Of a stretch of DNA of 12,094 nt, positions 1 through 7,438 are shown piece after piece (position 1 is the stretch's first letter; each line of letters starts with the position of its first letter). This DNA comes from Multifurca ochricompacta (taxonomy: Eukaryota; Basidiomycota; Agaricomycetes; Russulales; Russulaceae): assembly GCA_022496185.1 (NCBI GenBank), contig WTXG01000582.1:1-12094 (forward strand), given 5' to 3'. The translations under genes were made by a program, and so were the position numbers. A model generated the notes under the pieces. That model did not search any database. It worked only from the letters and a program-made list of their open reading frames with translations, and had not been told where the DNA came from.

Positions 1-614
1 GACCTCAACAGAACAAGTCCTAGCCTTCTTCCTTGGGAGTGCAGGAGTTGGGTTCGTCTTTATCTTTGATTTTAGGACGCGCGCGTGGCCCTTTTTGTTG
101 CTGACCTCTGGTATGGTTTTTGAGGGTAACATATCAGCTAGCTACAAATTGTTAATTTGCCTGACCATGGAATCACATTAAGATATTTCATACCTCTTCA
201 TTACTTATTTCCATGGCATTGCTAGGATCATCTGATCCATCCTCAGCAGAAGAAGCACTAAAGTCAGCATCATCTACATCACTATTGACATCATTCATGA
301 CAGCTTGCTTGCGCTTTACAGGGGTCTTGTGTTTGGGGGTGTGTGCAAGGTGCCGGTGGGACAATGGGACAAGATTCCCAAATTCATCAAGCTTCTCCAC
401 AGCAATAGCTGCGGCTAATCGTGTACCTGCAGTGGTTTGGACTGGGCGAGAACGTTGACCTGGAAGGATGAGTAAGTATTTCATAGCTGCACTCAAATTA
501 CACTTGAATGAACTACTTACCTTGGTTTATGTGGGAACATGGTCGAATAGGTTTGGGGATTTTTGATGCATCAAGCTGTTGACCTTCTGGTCCTTGGGCA
601 GGCTGATCTGTCAT
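1..614 (-). CDS. Hypothetical protein, 5' part, runs off the left edge
   Basis: Not recognised. A spliced model on the minus strand reads well: ATG at 614-612, exon 1 614-521, intron 520-460 (GTAAGT..CCAG, 61 bases), exon 2 459-194, intron 193-106 (GTATGA, acceptor CAGAG), then exon 3 from 105, open to the window edge. The frame stays open across all three exons. The protein starts MTDQPAQGPEGQQ and has a central region with AAAIAVEKLDEFGNLVP. A basic patch (KHKTPVKRKQ) follows, then a strongly acidic Ser/Asp-rich stretch, then a lysine-rich part (NKKGHARVLKSKIK). Such composition suits a disordered nuclear protein or the N-terminus of a transposon-derived protein, but no catalytic motif is visible. 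The second donor could instead be the GTAATG a few bases upstream; both donors lead into the same downstream frame. Confidence 0.45.
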
Positions 615-797
615 GGTAAGGCAAAGTTGTAAGACTCCACATGGATTGAGGGTCTATTTATTGCATCATGGGGCCTCCTTAATGCAGCGATCTCACCCTC
701 ATTTCCCAGCAATCAACAGAAGAAAATTGAGCATTGTTCTTGTTATTTGGATTAAATTTTAATAATAGTTACTTCTTGAAAATGGAAGCGTACCTGT

Positions 798-1085
798 TGT
801 TGAGATGGGCCGGTAGCGAGGGCTCCTGATCTTATGATTATGATAAGATAATCTAAAGTGCATCAGATAATTGATTCAGAGACATTGCACACAATGCATT
901 CTTTCTGTCTTGTCACATTTAAATAACTATATTTATTCTACTTATTGTTGTGCTCCTCTGAGCAGTATAAAAGGTTGCTACTCTGTACGTGTTCACTTCA
1001 GCTTTGACCACATTGAGTATTAGTTAATTAATCTTATCTCATATTTTTACCATATTTAGCTAATGCTTATCTGCTATCTAAATAG
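798..1085 (+). mobile_element. Possible LTR remnant with TATA box (weak)
   Basis: The stretch opens with TGTTG (797/798), a common start of Copia-type LTRs. It contains an inverted-repeat-like CTTATGATTATGATAAG (830-846) and a good TATAAAA box at 966-972 that is not followed by any gene. No matching 3' end (CAACA), target duplication, primer-binding site or second LTR was found, so this is at best a truncated solo LTR. It could also simply be intergenic DNA or the promoter side of the minus-strand gene at 1-614. The remaining bases 615-797 and 1086-1144 are AT-rich and hold nothing else recognisable. Confidence 0.25.
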
Positions 1086-1144
1086 GTAAAGATACTATAG
1101 TGGGGGAGTTTTGGTGGCTTAATGACAAGATTAAAGCTCATTCA

Positions 1145-1234
1145 GTCAATGCCGTCCATGCCGTCTAATGCCATCTACAGCCGTCTTTTTGACAGTTTGG
1201 ACGGCATTTTCCGTACCCGTCCACCGTCCATCTC
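1145..1234. repeat. Left fragment of an old GACGGC/GTACGG-rich repeat
   Basis: This stretch repeats short motifs (GCCGTC, GACGGC, CCGTACCCGTCC). Together with 3609-3700, which has the same GTACGG/ACGGGT flavour, it appears to be one older element split by the LINE insertion. Removing the LINE plus one target-site copy joins the two halves. No terminal inverted repeats pairing 1145 with 3700 could be seen, so the original element class is unknown. Confidence 0.45.
1220..1234 (+). repeat. LINE target-site duplication, left copy
   Basis: TCCACCGTCCATCTC lies directly before the poly(T) tract. The other end of the LINE is followed by TCCACCGTCCGTCTC (3594-3608), 14 of 15 bases identical. This is the expected signature of target-primed reverse transcription. 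Confidence 0.8.
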
Positions 1235-1272
1235 TTTTTTTTTTTTTTTTTTTTTTTGAACTCGAGTTTATT
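1235..1272 (-). terminator. LINE 3' end: poly(A) tail and AATAAA signal
   Basis: On the minus strand, AATAAA (1272-1267) sits about ten bases before an uninterrupted run of 23 A (plus-strand poly(T) 1235-1257). This is a copied mRNA 3' end and gives the orientation of the LINE. Confidence 0.8.
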
Positions 1273-1309
1273 GACGCACTTGCGGGACTCAGCCCAATCG
1301 CACGGCTAC

Positions 1310-1317
1310 ATCAGGGT
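1310..1317 (+). repeat. hAT target-site duplication, left copy
   Basis: ATCAGGGT directly precedes the left terminal repeat. The identical octamer follows the right terminal repeat at 1906-1913. An exact 8-base duplication is the hallmark of hAT transposition. Confidence 0.85.
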
Positions 1318-1905
1318 TAGTGTTCGCCACGGGTAACCCGCGGGTAAAAACACATGGACCCGTACCCATACCCGTATGTACCTGGACCCTTACACCAAGG
1401 GTACGGGTTTGCCATACTACGGGTACGGGTACACCACGGGTCGTATACCTGCGGGTAAGGGTAGATATTTATATTTCAAGTCTGATAGCCTAGAATAACA
1501 CTGTACTACTTAAGCTATAATCCATTCGTCATCTGGCCATTCTTCATTGTTTTTGGTATCAGGTTGAGATGCTGCATACTTTAAATCAGCAGTCTCTACA
1601 TAACCTGCCTTCATCCAAGCTCTCAAACATAGAAGAGCCTAAGTTGTATGCAATGGGACCACTGGGTCTGTATACAGTATCTACAATACATGTACTGTAT
1701 AGTTTTTCTGTGGCTGGTGCAATGCCACATGCGTTGCCGCCCTCCTTGCCACCCTTCCAATTTCAGCTTACCCACTCTGGCGGGTAAGGGTTGGGTGTCT
1801 GCGGGTAGGGGTCACATGAGGGGTATGAAGATGTGACCCTGACCCGTACCCGCATGTACCCTGACCACATACCTGGCGGGTTGCGCCTACCCATAGCGAA
1901 CACTA
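1318..1905. mobile_element. Non-autonomous hAT-type element (MITE-like), 588 bp
   Basis: The left end TAGTGTTCGC and the right end GCGAACACTA are perfect 10-base terminal inverted repeats, and similarity continues inward (CACGGGTA versus the inverted TATGGGTA). They are bounded by identical ATCAGGGT octamers. The terminal T/CAG.G form and the 8-base duplication fit the hAT superfamily. Both subterminal regions (about 1328-1465 and 1770-1895) are packed with GGGTA/TACCC and ACGGGT motifs in both orientations, which in hAT elements often serve as transposase-binding sites. The centre (about 1465-1735) is AT-richer. No transposase frame is present; short open frames here are chance. It would need a transposase supplied by a full-length relative. 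Confidence 0.85.
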
Positions 1906-1913
1906 ATCAGGGT
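1906..1913 (+). repeat. hAT target-site duplication, right copy
   Basis: ATCAGGGT is identical to 1310-1317 and directly follows the right terminal repeat GCGAACACTA. Confidence 0.85.
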
Positions 1914-2080
1914 ACAATGTAACTACTGTGGAATGTACAGGAGATGCCGTATCTACTAGGACAGGCTAGGTGGAAAACTCTAAGAGAAAATCCATGGAGA
2001 GAGTACGTGGAGAGGCTGTCCAAGAAAGAGACCATTCAGAGTAAGAAAACTTACAAAGTCCAGAAACCAACTAAAGTCTG

Positions 2081-3593
2081 TCAAGGGGGCTCTCGTGGGC
2101 GTCGTGCTGTGATGGGCTTGAAAAAAGCCTTTGACCTCTGGATGAACTCCAGGAGTTGTGTGACGTGGGCACGATTGTTAAAAATCTCCACCCAAGTAAG
2201 CTCGTCAAAGAGAGAGCCATGATCCATGTCGCATTCCATCCGTATTTGGGCGTGTAATGGACAGTCTAGGGCGACATGGGCAAATGTCGCTGGGGTAACG
2301 CCGTCGCAGTGGCAGATACGGTCTGCTTCCGGGTGGGATGAAAAGAATCGCTCGTGATACTCAGCTATGAACGCGTGGCCAGTGGCCAGTTGGAAAGCTG
2401 TAGAAACAGTATGGCGAGTGAAGGGTTTGTCTTTTCATTTGGCAGTGGTGGCCGTCCACAAAGGATGGTTGCCGCCCATCGGAGGACCTTGGATGGAGAT
2501 CAAGTAGGCTTTATGGGCCGACTGTGTGGTCACATCGTCAGCTCGTGAGCGGAGCCATTCATCGCACCAATTGTCGTAGGCGCAGAGTCGAGATAGGGCT
2601 CACCACTGGAGGGGGGATGGAGGGTCATCAATGTCCCGGAGAGGGTGAAGCCTTCGAGAGCGGTCCGCGGCCTTGAGGGCCAGGGATGATGCACGATAGC
2701 GAGGGGAGGGAGGGCACCACATGAAGGTGACCGTGGTGAGGGGGTGATCTGCAAGCAACTGAGCTAGCGCGCGATGGCAGGAGATAAAGTCACCGGTGAA
2801 GTGTCATGGGTCGTGGGAGCAGAGCCCAGCCAACGCCAAACTTGATGAGCATGTGATGATCAGGCGAGGGGCCAAGAGGCGGCCATGGAAAAATGACTGC
2901 AGCCACTGGACGGTGTGGCTGAGGGAGAACAAGTCTACATCTGACTTGACTCCCCTGGTGCCCTGGACCCAATGGTTGGTTGTTTCGCCCATGTCATCCA
3001 TGAGGACAGCGGCAGCCACGCCGACAAGGCGGTTGTCGACTCGTTTTGCTTGGGAGTGAGAGGAGGAAACATGGCAGAGAAAAGCATCAGTGCGAGGCTG
3101 GGTAATCAAAGAGACGACTTCGTCGAGACATACTTTGGGGGGGCAGGTTCCGATGAACTGAAGGAACGTGCCCCAGGAAGGTAATTCCCATGGTGCAAAA
3201 GCTAGTACATCCGGTGAACCTGCTAGAGGCAGGACTCGGGTTGCAAGTGCTTGCAGAGGGGATAGTCGACAAGGGGAGGGGGCCATTGGTGGAGCCGAGG
3301 TGCAGCATCGACGAGGGTGTAGGAGATGTGTGTCCAGAGAGCCATGGAGGCGTTGCGCGGGCTGGGAGAGTGAGGGGAGGGAGGCGTACCTTAGAGCTGT
3401 GGTATCCGCCAGCTTCTCCACAAAGTGCTTCATTGGCAGCACTCAGACAAGCTTGTGTAGGGGGCCATGAGGAGCCGTGTGGAAGGAGCCAGTGATTTTG
3501 TGAACCACGGCATTGGCAACGAGTTGAAGCCATTTGAGGAGAGAAGGGGCCTGACGAGAATGGACCCAGAGCTGGGATCCATATGTCAGGACC
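2081..3593 (-). pseudogene. LINE ORF2 3' fragment: RNase H-like region and CxC tail, four TGA stops
   Basis: One continuous minus-strand frame of 1.5 kb can be followed from 3593 to the natural-looking TGA stop at 2083-2081. It is interrupted only by in-frame TGA codons at 3445-3443, 2806-2804, 2602-2600 and 2437-2435. Recognisable parts in order: VLTYGSQLWVHS (end of the RT/thumb region, usually YGaelW), a linker around LPMKHFVEKLADTTALRY, and an RNase H-like core (RLVGVAAAVLMDD, LIITCSSSLALAGL where the usual TDS is lost, VTFMWCPP as the W-P strand). Next come a helical region (NWCDEWLRSRADD) and a C-terminal tail with CHC...FAHVALDCPLH, a zinc-knuckle-like pattern common behind LINE RNase H domains. 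Because the RT core is absent and stops are present, it is a dead copy. The plus-strand open frames in this interval are shadows. Confidence 0.8.
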
Positions 3594-3608
3594 TCCACCG
3601 TCCGTCTC
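3594..3608 (+). repeat. LINE target-site duplication, right copy
   Basis: TCCACCGTCCGTCTC matches 1220-1234 with a single A/G difference and marks the 5' (truncated) end of the LINE. Confidence 0.8.
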
Positions 3609-3700
3609 GACATTGACTTAAGCTCGGTACGGCACGGGTACGGCAACCGTACTACGGACCCGTCCATACCGTGAGGTACGGGTACGGTGCGCAGCCCTAT
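3609..3700. repeat. Right fragment of the old GTACGG-rich repeat
   Basis: Overlapping GTACGG, ACGGGTACGG and CCGTAC motifs run from 3627 to about 3690 and end in GCGCAGCCCT. The composition matches 1145-1234 across the LINE. GCGCAGCCCT could be a terminal repeat end, but no inverse copy was found on the left side. Confidence 0.4.
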
Positions 3701-4082
3701 GTCCTCCTCTCCAAATGCTGGAGGACCTACTCATGCTTTCATCAAGCTTGACTGGTGCATTTTTTTATTTTCTTCCTTGTTATTTTTACTAATTGCCAAT
3801 TTATCACGCGCGTAGATTATTTTGAATGACGTCATAACTTTTCTATGGACATGCCATGTCACATTGCAAAGGGGCTTTCACCCCGCACTGCATGGGCAGC
3901 TTGCTCGTACAACACGGATGGGCCACCGTGTATCGTTAGATCTATTTCTTTGAACCTGTTTGTCTGTCTAAGAGATGGATCTGATCACCAATTTGCATGC
4001 GCTTAGTCACGTGACATGACTCTGAGGTCGAGTGAGAGTGAGGCTTACAATCGAACAATCGAACAACGATCACCAAGTCGTC
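3701..4082 (+). promoter_or_regulatory. Upstream region of the Crinkler-like gene
   Basis: A gene-free spacer. It contains a CCAAT box (3796-3800), a perfect CRE/ATF-type palindrome TGACGTCA (3827-3834) and a perfect 10-base palindrome GTCACGTGAC with an E-box core (4006-4015), about 70 bases before the proposed ATG. These are known binding cores for bZIP and bHLH factors, but their use here is inferred. No clear TATA box is seen near the start. Confidence 0.35.
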
Positions 4083-7004
4083 ATGTCAAAGCACACTCTT
4101 TCTCCAAGCTCCCCCCCAGCAAAGCACGCCAGGCTTGAACACCAGGAATCGATCCCCTCTTCTTCAATGGATGTCGATCAAGAAGAATCTTCATCTATTA
4201 CTTCGTCCTATCGCCTCTCCTCGAATCGCCTCGAGCTTTTTATGGAATGTTTACTCCGTGTAAAAGAAAATTCACCAGGCCAGGAGATTGAAAAGAGACT
4301 CGCGTCAATCTATGGGGCCTTTAAGAGTTCATACAAGGGGTTTCGAACTGATTTTGTCAGTGAGGATGTTTTCACAGAAAATGCTATTCGAGAAGGAGAG
4401 CATTTCTTCAACGTGTTGAGAAGGGCAGTAAGGGAGGGTGCCACTGAGGATGACCACCAAGCTGTCGTAACTCATAGTCCGTATCTTTTCCTTATCAAAT
4501 TAACCAATTCATATTCATGAACATTTTTCCTTAGATGTCTTTTGGCCTTCACTTCCGCCCATCGATGAGGGCACGGCCCATGAAATTGCCCCACCCCCTG
4601 TCACTCCCGTTCCGCCCATCTTACCTACGATGTCCATGCTCTCTATCAACTGTCTTTTGCTTGGAACTGACTCGTCAAAAGTCTTCGCGGTCAAGATTCC
4701 GAAGACCGACAGTGTCGGCATCCTCAAACGCTTGATCAAGGAGGAACAGTCCCGTCGCCTCAATTATGTCGATGCCTCGGATCTCACCGTCTGGAAGGTA
4801 TCCCTCCCTGCGGACGCCATTTCGCCCGAACTCACAGTCGGTGGTGCTAAAGCATTGAGTCCTCTGGAGAAGATCTCTTCGATTTTCGGTGAAGCTCTGG
4901 TGGATGAACATGTCCACATTTTGGTACAAGCACCCGCTGGTGCGCTCCATAAATGCTTTCTTGACTTAAGTTGACTTTTTTTTTTGGTCCCAACCATTCT
5001 TTCGTCATCTCTATCCAACAATCTCTCCTTCGTCTGCAAATGCGATGGTCTCCATTCTCTTTCCGAAACGCTGCCAATTCCTAAATTTTGATTACACCTT
5101 CAAAAGCGAGCCAGCCTGTCGCAGCTCCCGATCCCGCGCAACTTCTCTCGCTCAACTGTTCCGTTCTCCGAGTCGATGGGAAGCCGAATCAGTTCTTCAC
5201 GGTCGAGATTCCGAAGATCAAAACTGTCAGCATCCTCAAAGACTTGATCAAGGAGAAACAGTCCCGTCGCCTCAATCATTTAGATGCCTCAGATCTTATC
5301 CTCAGCCAGGTCTCCCTAACCATGGATGATGACCTCAAAGAAAAACTCAAAAACGTCGATCTTACACCATTGAAACCTTTCCTACTACTTTCGCAAGTGT
5401 TCCCTCGTGTCGAAGAGGATCGCCTGCATGTTGTCGTAACGCTTCCAGTTCTGGGCGAGCCGGATATGACTCACCCCGCCGAACAAGGTGTGTTTCCATT
5501 TCTGCATTGTCATCGTGTGTGTAGACGACGCATGCCCTAGCACACCATCAGATTATTAAGGATGCAAACGCCGCCGCCGCACCATCAAGCGTTTCCAACA
5601 GCCCTGCCATATTCAAGTCGGAGCAAGAGAAACACCCGATTTATGACGGACGCCCGGCTAATCGTAGAGGCCCTCCTATCACGATATATCACACAGCTTT
5701 TGCCCAACTTAAAGATTCATTGGAGGATCTCAACAAGGTGGTCGACCCACAGGAGGTGAAACGCGTGGATGATACCGCCAAGTTGATCCTGGAATCGATA
5801 AAAATATTCTCGACGGAGGATGAACGCGCCGCTAGGGTCTACCCATATATATGCAGCCTTTTGGGGATCGAACTACGTGAGAATGTCGCCACGACTATTG
5901 GCGGGAAGATCAAGGCTGAAAGCGATGCTCTGGTCGAGCAAGATCTCGATGATAAGACGTTCGGCGAAAAAGTTGCTACTGTGGGTCATCTGGAGCTAAA
6001 GAACGAACTCGGTGTCGCAGGACAATGTGCAGTCCAAAATACGCTAGGGTTGCGTAAGTTGCTCACCAATGACAAGGTCCGTCGCCTACACAACTACGTG
6101 GATGTAAGAAACTGAACGATGTCTTCCACAGTACAAGGATATACGTAATACAACTTGCTGTCCCTGTATTATTATATCCATCGCTGGTCCATACATCATG
6201 TTCGGCGGAGCAATCTGCGCCGATATCTTCGTCGCCGAGGCCTTTACGAATTTCATCTACCTCGGCGGGACCAAGGAGCAGGTCGTGACCCTTTCCCGGA
6301 TTTTTGCCGCTGTTGCGCATGCCTTGACCACGCTCAAAGAATACTATCGTTGTCTAAAGCTTAACCCAGGCCCACGTAACGTGAACCGGCTGTTTCCTCA
6401 GCCAACCTATACCGCCAACAGGCCCCCGCAAGAGATACCAACAATCTTGAGCCGATTTAATTACAAGGGACGCAAGCCGGACGACTATCGACGTTCGCTT
6501 TTTAAGGCGACATATGATAACCGCCCAGTCCTCATCAAGTTCTGCGAAGCATACCACGGAGATGCCCATCGCATCGTCGCCAAGGCTGGCTATGCACCAC
6601 AGCTGTTCTTCTGCGAAAGACTGCAAGGCGGGGTGATGATGGTCATCATGGAACTGGTTGATGGCAGCGATGCATTCCATTATTTCGGTAGCACCAAGAC
6701 TATTCCCTCAGATCTGTTGGACGATGTGAAGGCAGCAATCTCCGAACTTCACAAGGCGAATCTTGTATTCGGGGATATGCGCCGGCCCAACATTCTCGTC
6801 AAGGAAGAGAAAGACAGGTCACGAGCGCTGTTGATTGATTTTGAATGGGTTGGAGAAGCAGATCAGGCACGATATCCGCCCTCTCTTAATGACTCGGGAG
6901 AGATTGCATGGGCTGAGGGCGTACGTCCGCATGGGTTGATGAGGAAACAGCATGATTTGGACATGATTGCTTTGCTCAATCCTTCCGTCGAGATGACAAC
7001 CTGA
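4083..7004 (+). CDS. Crinkler-like (CRN) effector: two CRN headers, PD-(D/E)XK nuclease-like and kinase-like domains
   Basis: The five-exon model is 4083-4466, 4570-4939, 5107-5487, 5541-6076 and 6132-7004, about 847 residues; all phases fit. Residues 1-128 are unrecognised. CRN header 1 is about 152-251 and ends VHILVQAP; header 2 is about 265-366 and ends LHVVVTLP. Both resemble the HVLVVVP end of CRN headers. Residues 380-557 hold D507...ELK (E530, K532) followed by NELG and a downstream Gln, a PD-(D/E)XK-type core. A CCPC hydrophobic segment is at about 566-590. The kinase-like domain has VLIK (K693), FGDMRRPN (D772, N777) and DFEW (D793). In CRN families the header is linked to secretion or delivery and the C-terminus is the effector part that acts in the nucleus. 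No classical signal peptide is visible. The least certain junction is intron 1: an alternative acceptor CCTTAG (4534) needs a different donor (4438). The 167-base intron 2 is long for this window, so two genes remain possible. Confidence 0.7.
4639..4938 (+). repeat. CRN header copy 1
   Basis: First of two tandem header modules. It encodes LSINCLLLG at the start, LKRLIKEEQSRRLN and DASDL in the middle, and VHILVQAP at the end. The block CAGTCCCGTCGCCTCAAT (4747-4764) recurs exactly in copy 2 at 5259, and the flanking sequence is nearly identical, pointing to a duplication. Confidence 0.75.
5145..5450 (+). repeat. CRN header copy 2
   Basis: Second module, about 510 bases downstream of copy 1. 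It encodes LSLNC, LKDLIKEKQSRRLN, DASDL and LHVVVTLP. The best-conserved part is the central helix region; the ends have diverged, so the duplication is not brand new. The acceptor CAAAAG (5106) and donor GTGTGT (5488) place it in a single exon. Confidence 0.75.
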
Positions 7005-7055
7005 TCAGGTTATCGGACGATAATCTTTCGGAGGTTGTGCGTGACAATCAGGAAA

Positions 7056-7061
7056 AATAAA
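7056..7061 (+). terminator. Poly(A) signal of the Crinkler-like gene
   Basis: AATAAA lies about 52 bases after the stop codon, followed by an A/T-rich stretch. This is a plausible 3' processing signal; it is common by chance in AT-rich DNA. Confidence 0.45.
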
Positions 7062-7438
7062 AAATATTTCTTGTTGGTTAATTAGGAGAGAGCATAATGA
7101 GAAAATGTTTATGTCCTCGCAATTCGGTTGTGATAAAACGCAGCTGAGGCTTCAGTACCTAATCAAACTGTGTTATGTCTTTTCTCTAGGTTGTCCTGCA
7201 GGCAACCCTAGACATCCGAACTGCTAAACAATCTCCGTCAGAGCCCCCCAATCCCGATCCCTGATCTCCCACCCCCTGCCGACCGTAACCCTGCTGCACG
7301 CGGAATATAAATTGGATTTTTTTTAAAGAAAAAAGAAAAAAGAAAAAGAAACATTAGCGGACGCATAGGAAGTGTAGTAAAAATACGGCATGTGTTATCA
7401 CATATCAAATAGTACAACCCCCTATACTAGAAATACCT
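7062..7438. other. Spacer between convergent genes, with a palindrome
   Basis: No gene seen. The region separates the 3' ends of the Crinkler-like gene and SMC5. It holds an imperfect 28-base palindrome (7185-7212, arms TCTAGGTTG and CAACCCTAGA around CCTGCAGG) and an A-rich, purine-only tract at about 7324-7352. Confidence 0.5.

Larger units (their letters stand above)
1235..3593 (-). mobile_element. 5'-truncated LINE (non-LTR) retrotransposon with nested hAT element
   Basis: The boundaries come from the 15-base direct repeat at 1220-1234 and 3594-3608 and from the poly(A) tail at the plus-left side. Without the nested hAT element and its extra target copy, the LINE is about 1.76 kb. The retained part holds the end of the ORF2 frame (2081-3593), downstream of the reverse transcriptase palm, followed by a long 3' UTR (2080-1258) that contains the hAT insertion. 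The 5' truncation begins exactly at the right target copy, typical of incomplete reverse transcription. The clade is not certain; an RNase H-like domain with a C-terminal CxC...HxxxxC tail fits fungal Tad1-like or related LINEs. Confidence 0.8.

Noticed and set aside
1310..1465. Telomere-like repeats (GGGTTAG, GGGTA runs)
   Set aside because: Only one TTAGGG-like unit occurs, created at the target-site/terminal-repeat junction; the rest are hAT subterminal motifs, not a tandem telomere array.
1569..1836. Two short plus-strand open frames within the hAT element
   Set aside because: They lie inside a small non-autonomous element, overlap each other and have no transposase motif.
2796..3495. 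Several overlapping plus-strand open frames (60-100 codons)
   Set aside because: They are antisense to the LINE frame, which shows RNase H-like and CxC-tail motifs on the minus strand; the plus-strand frames show no motif.
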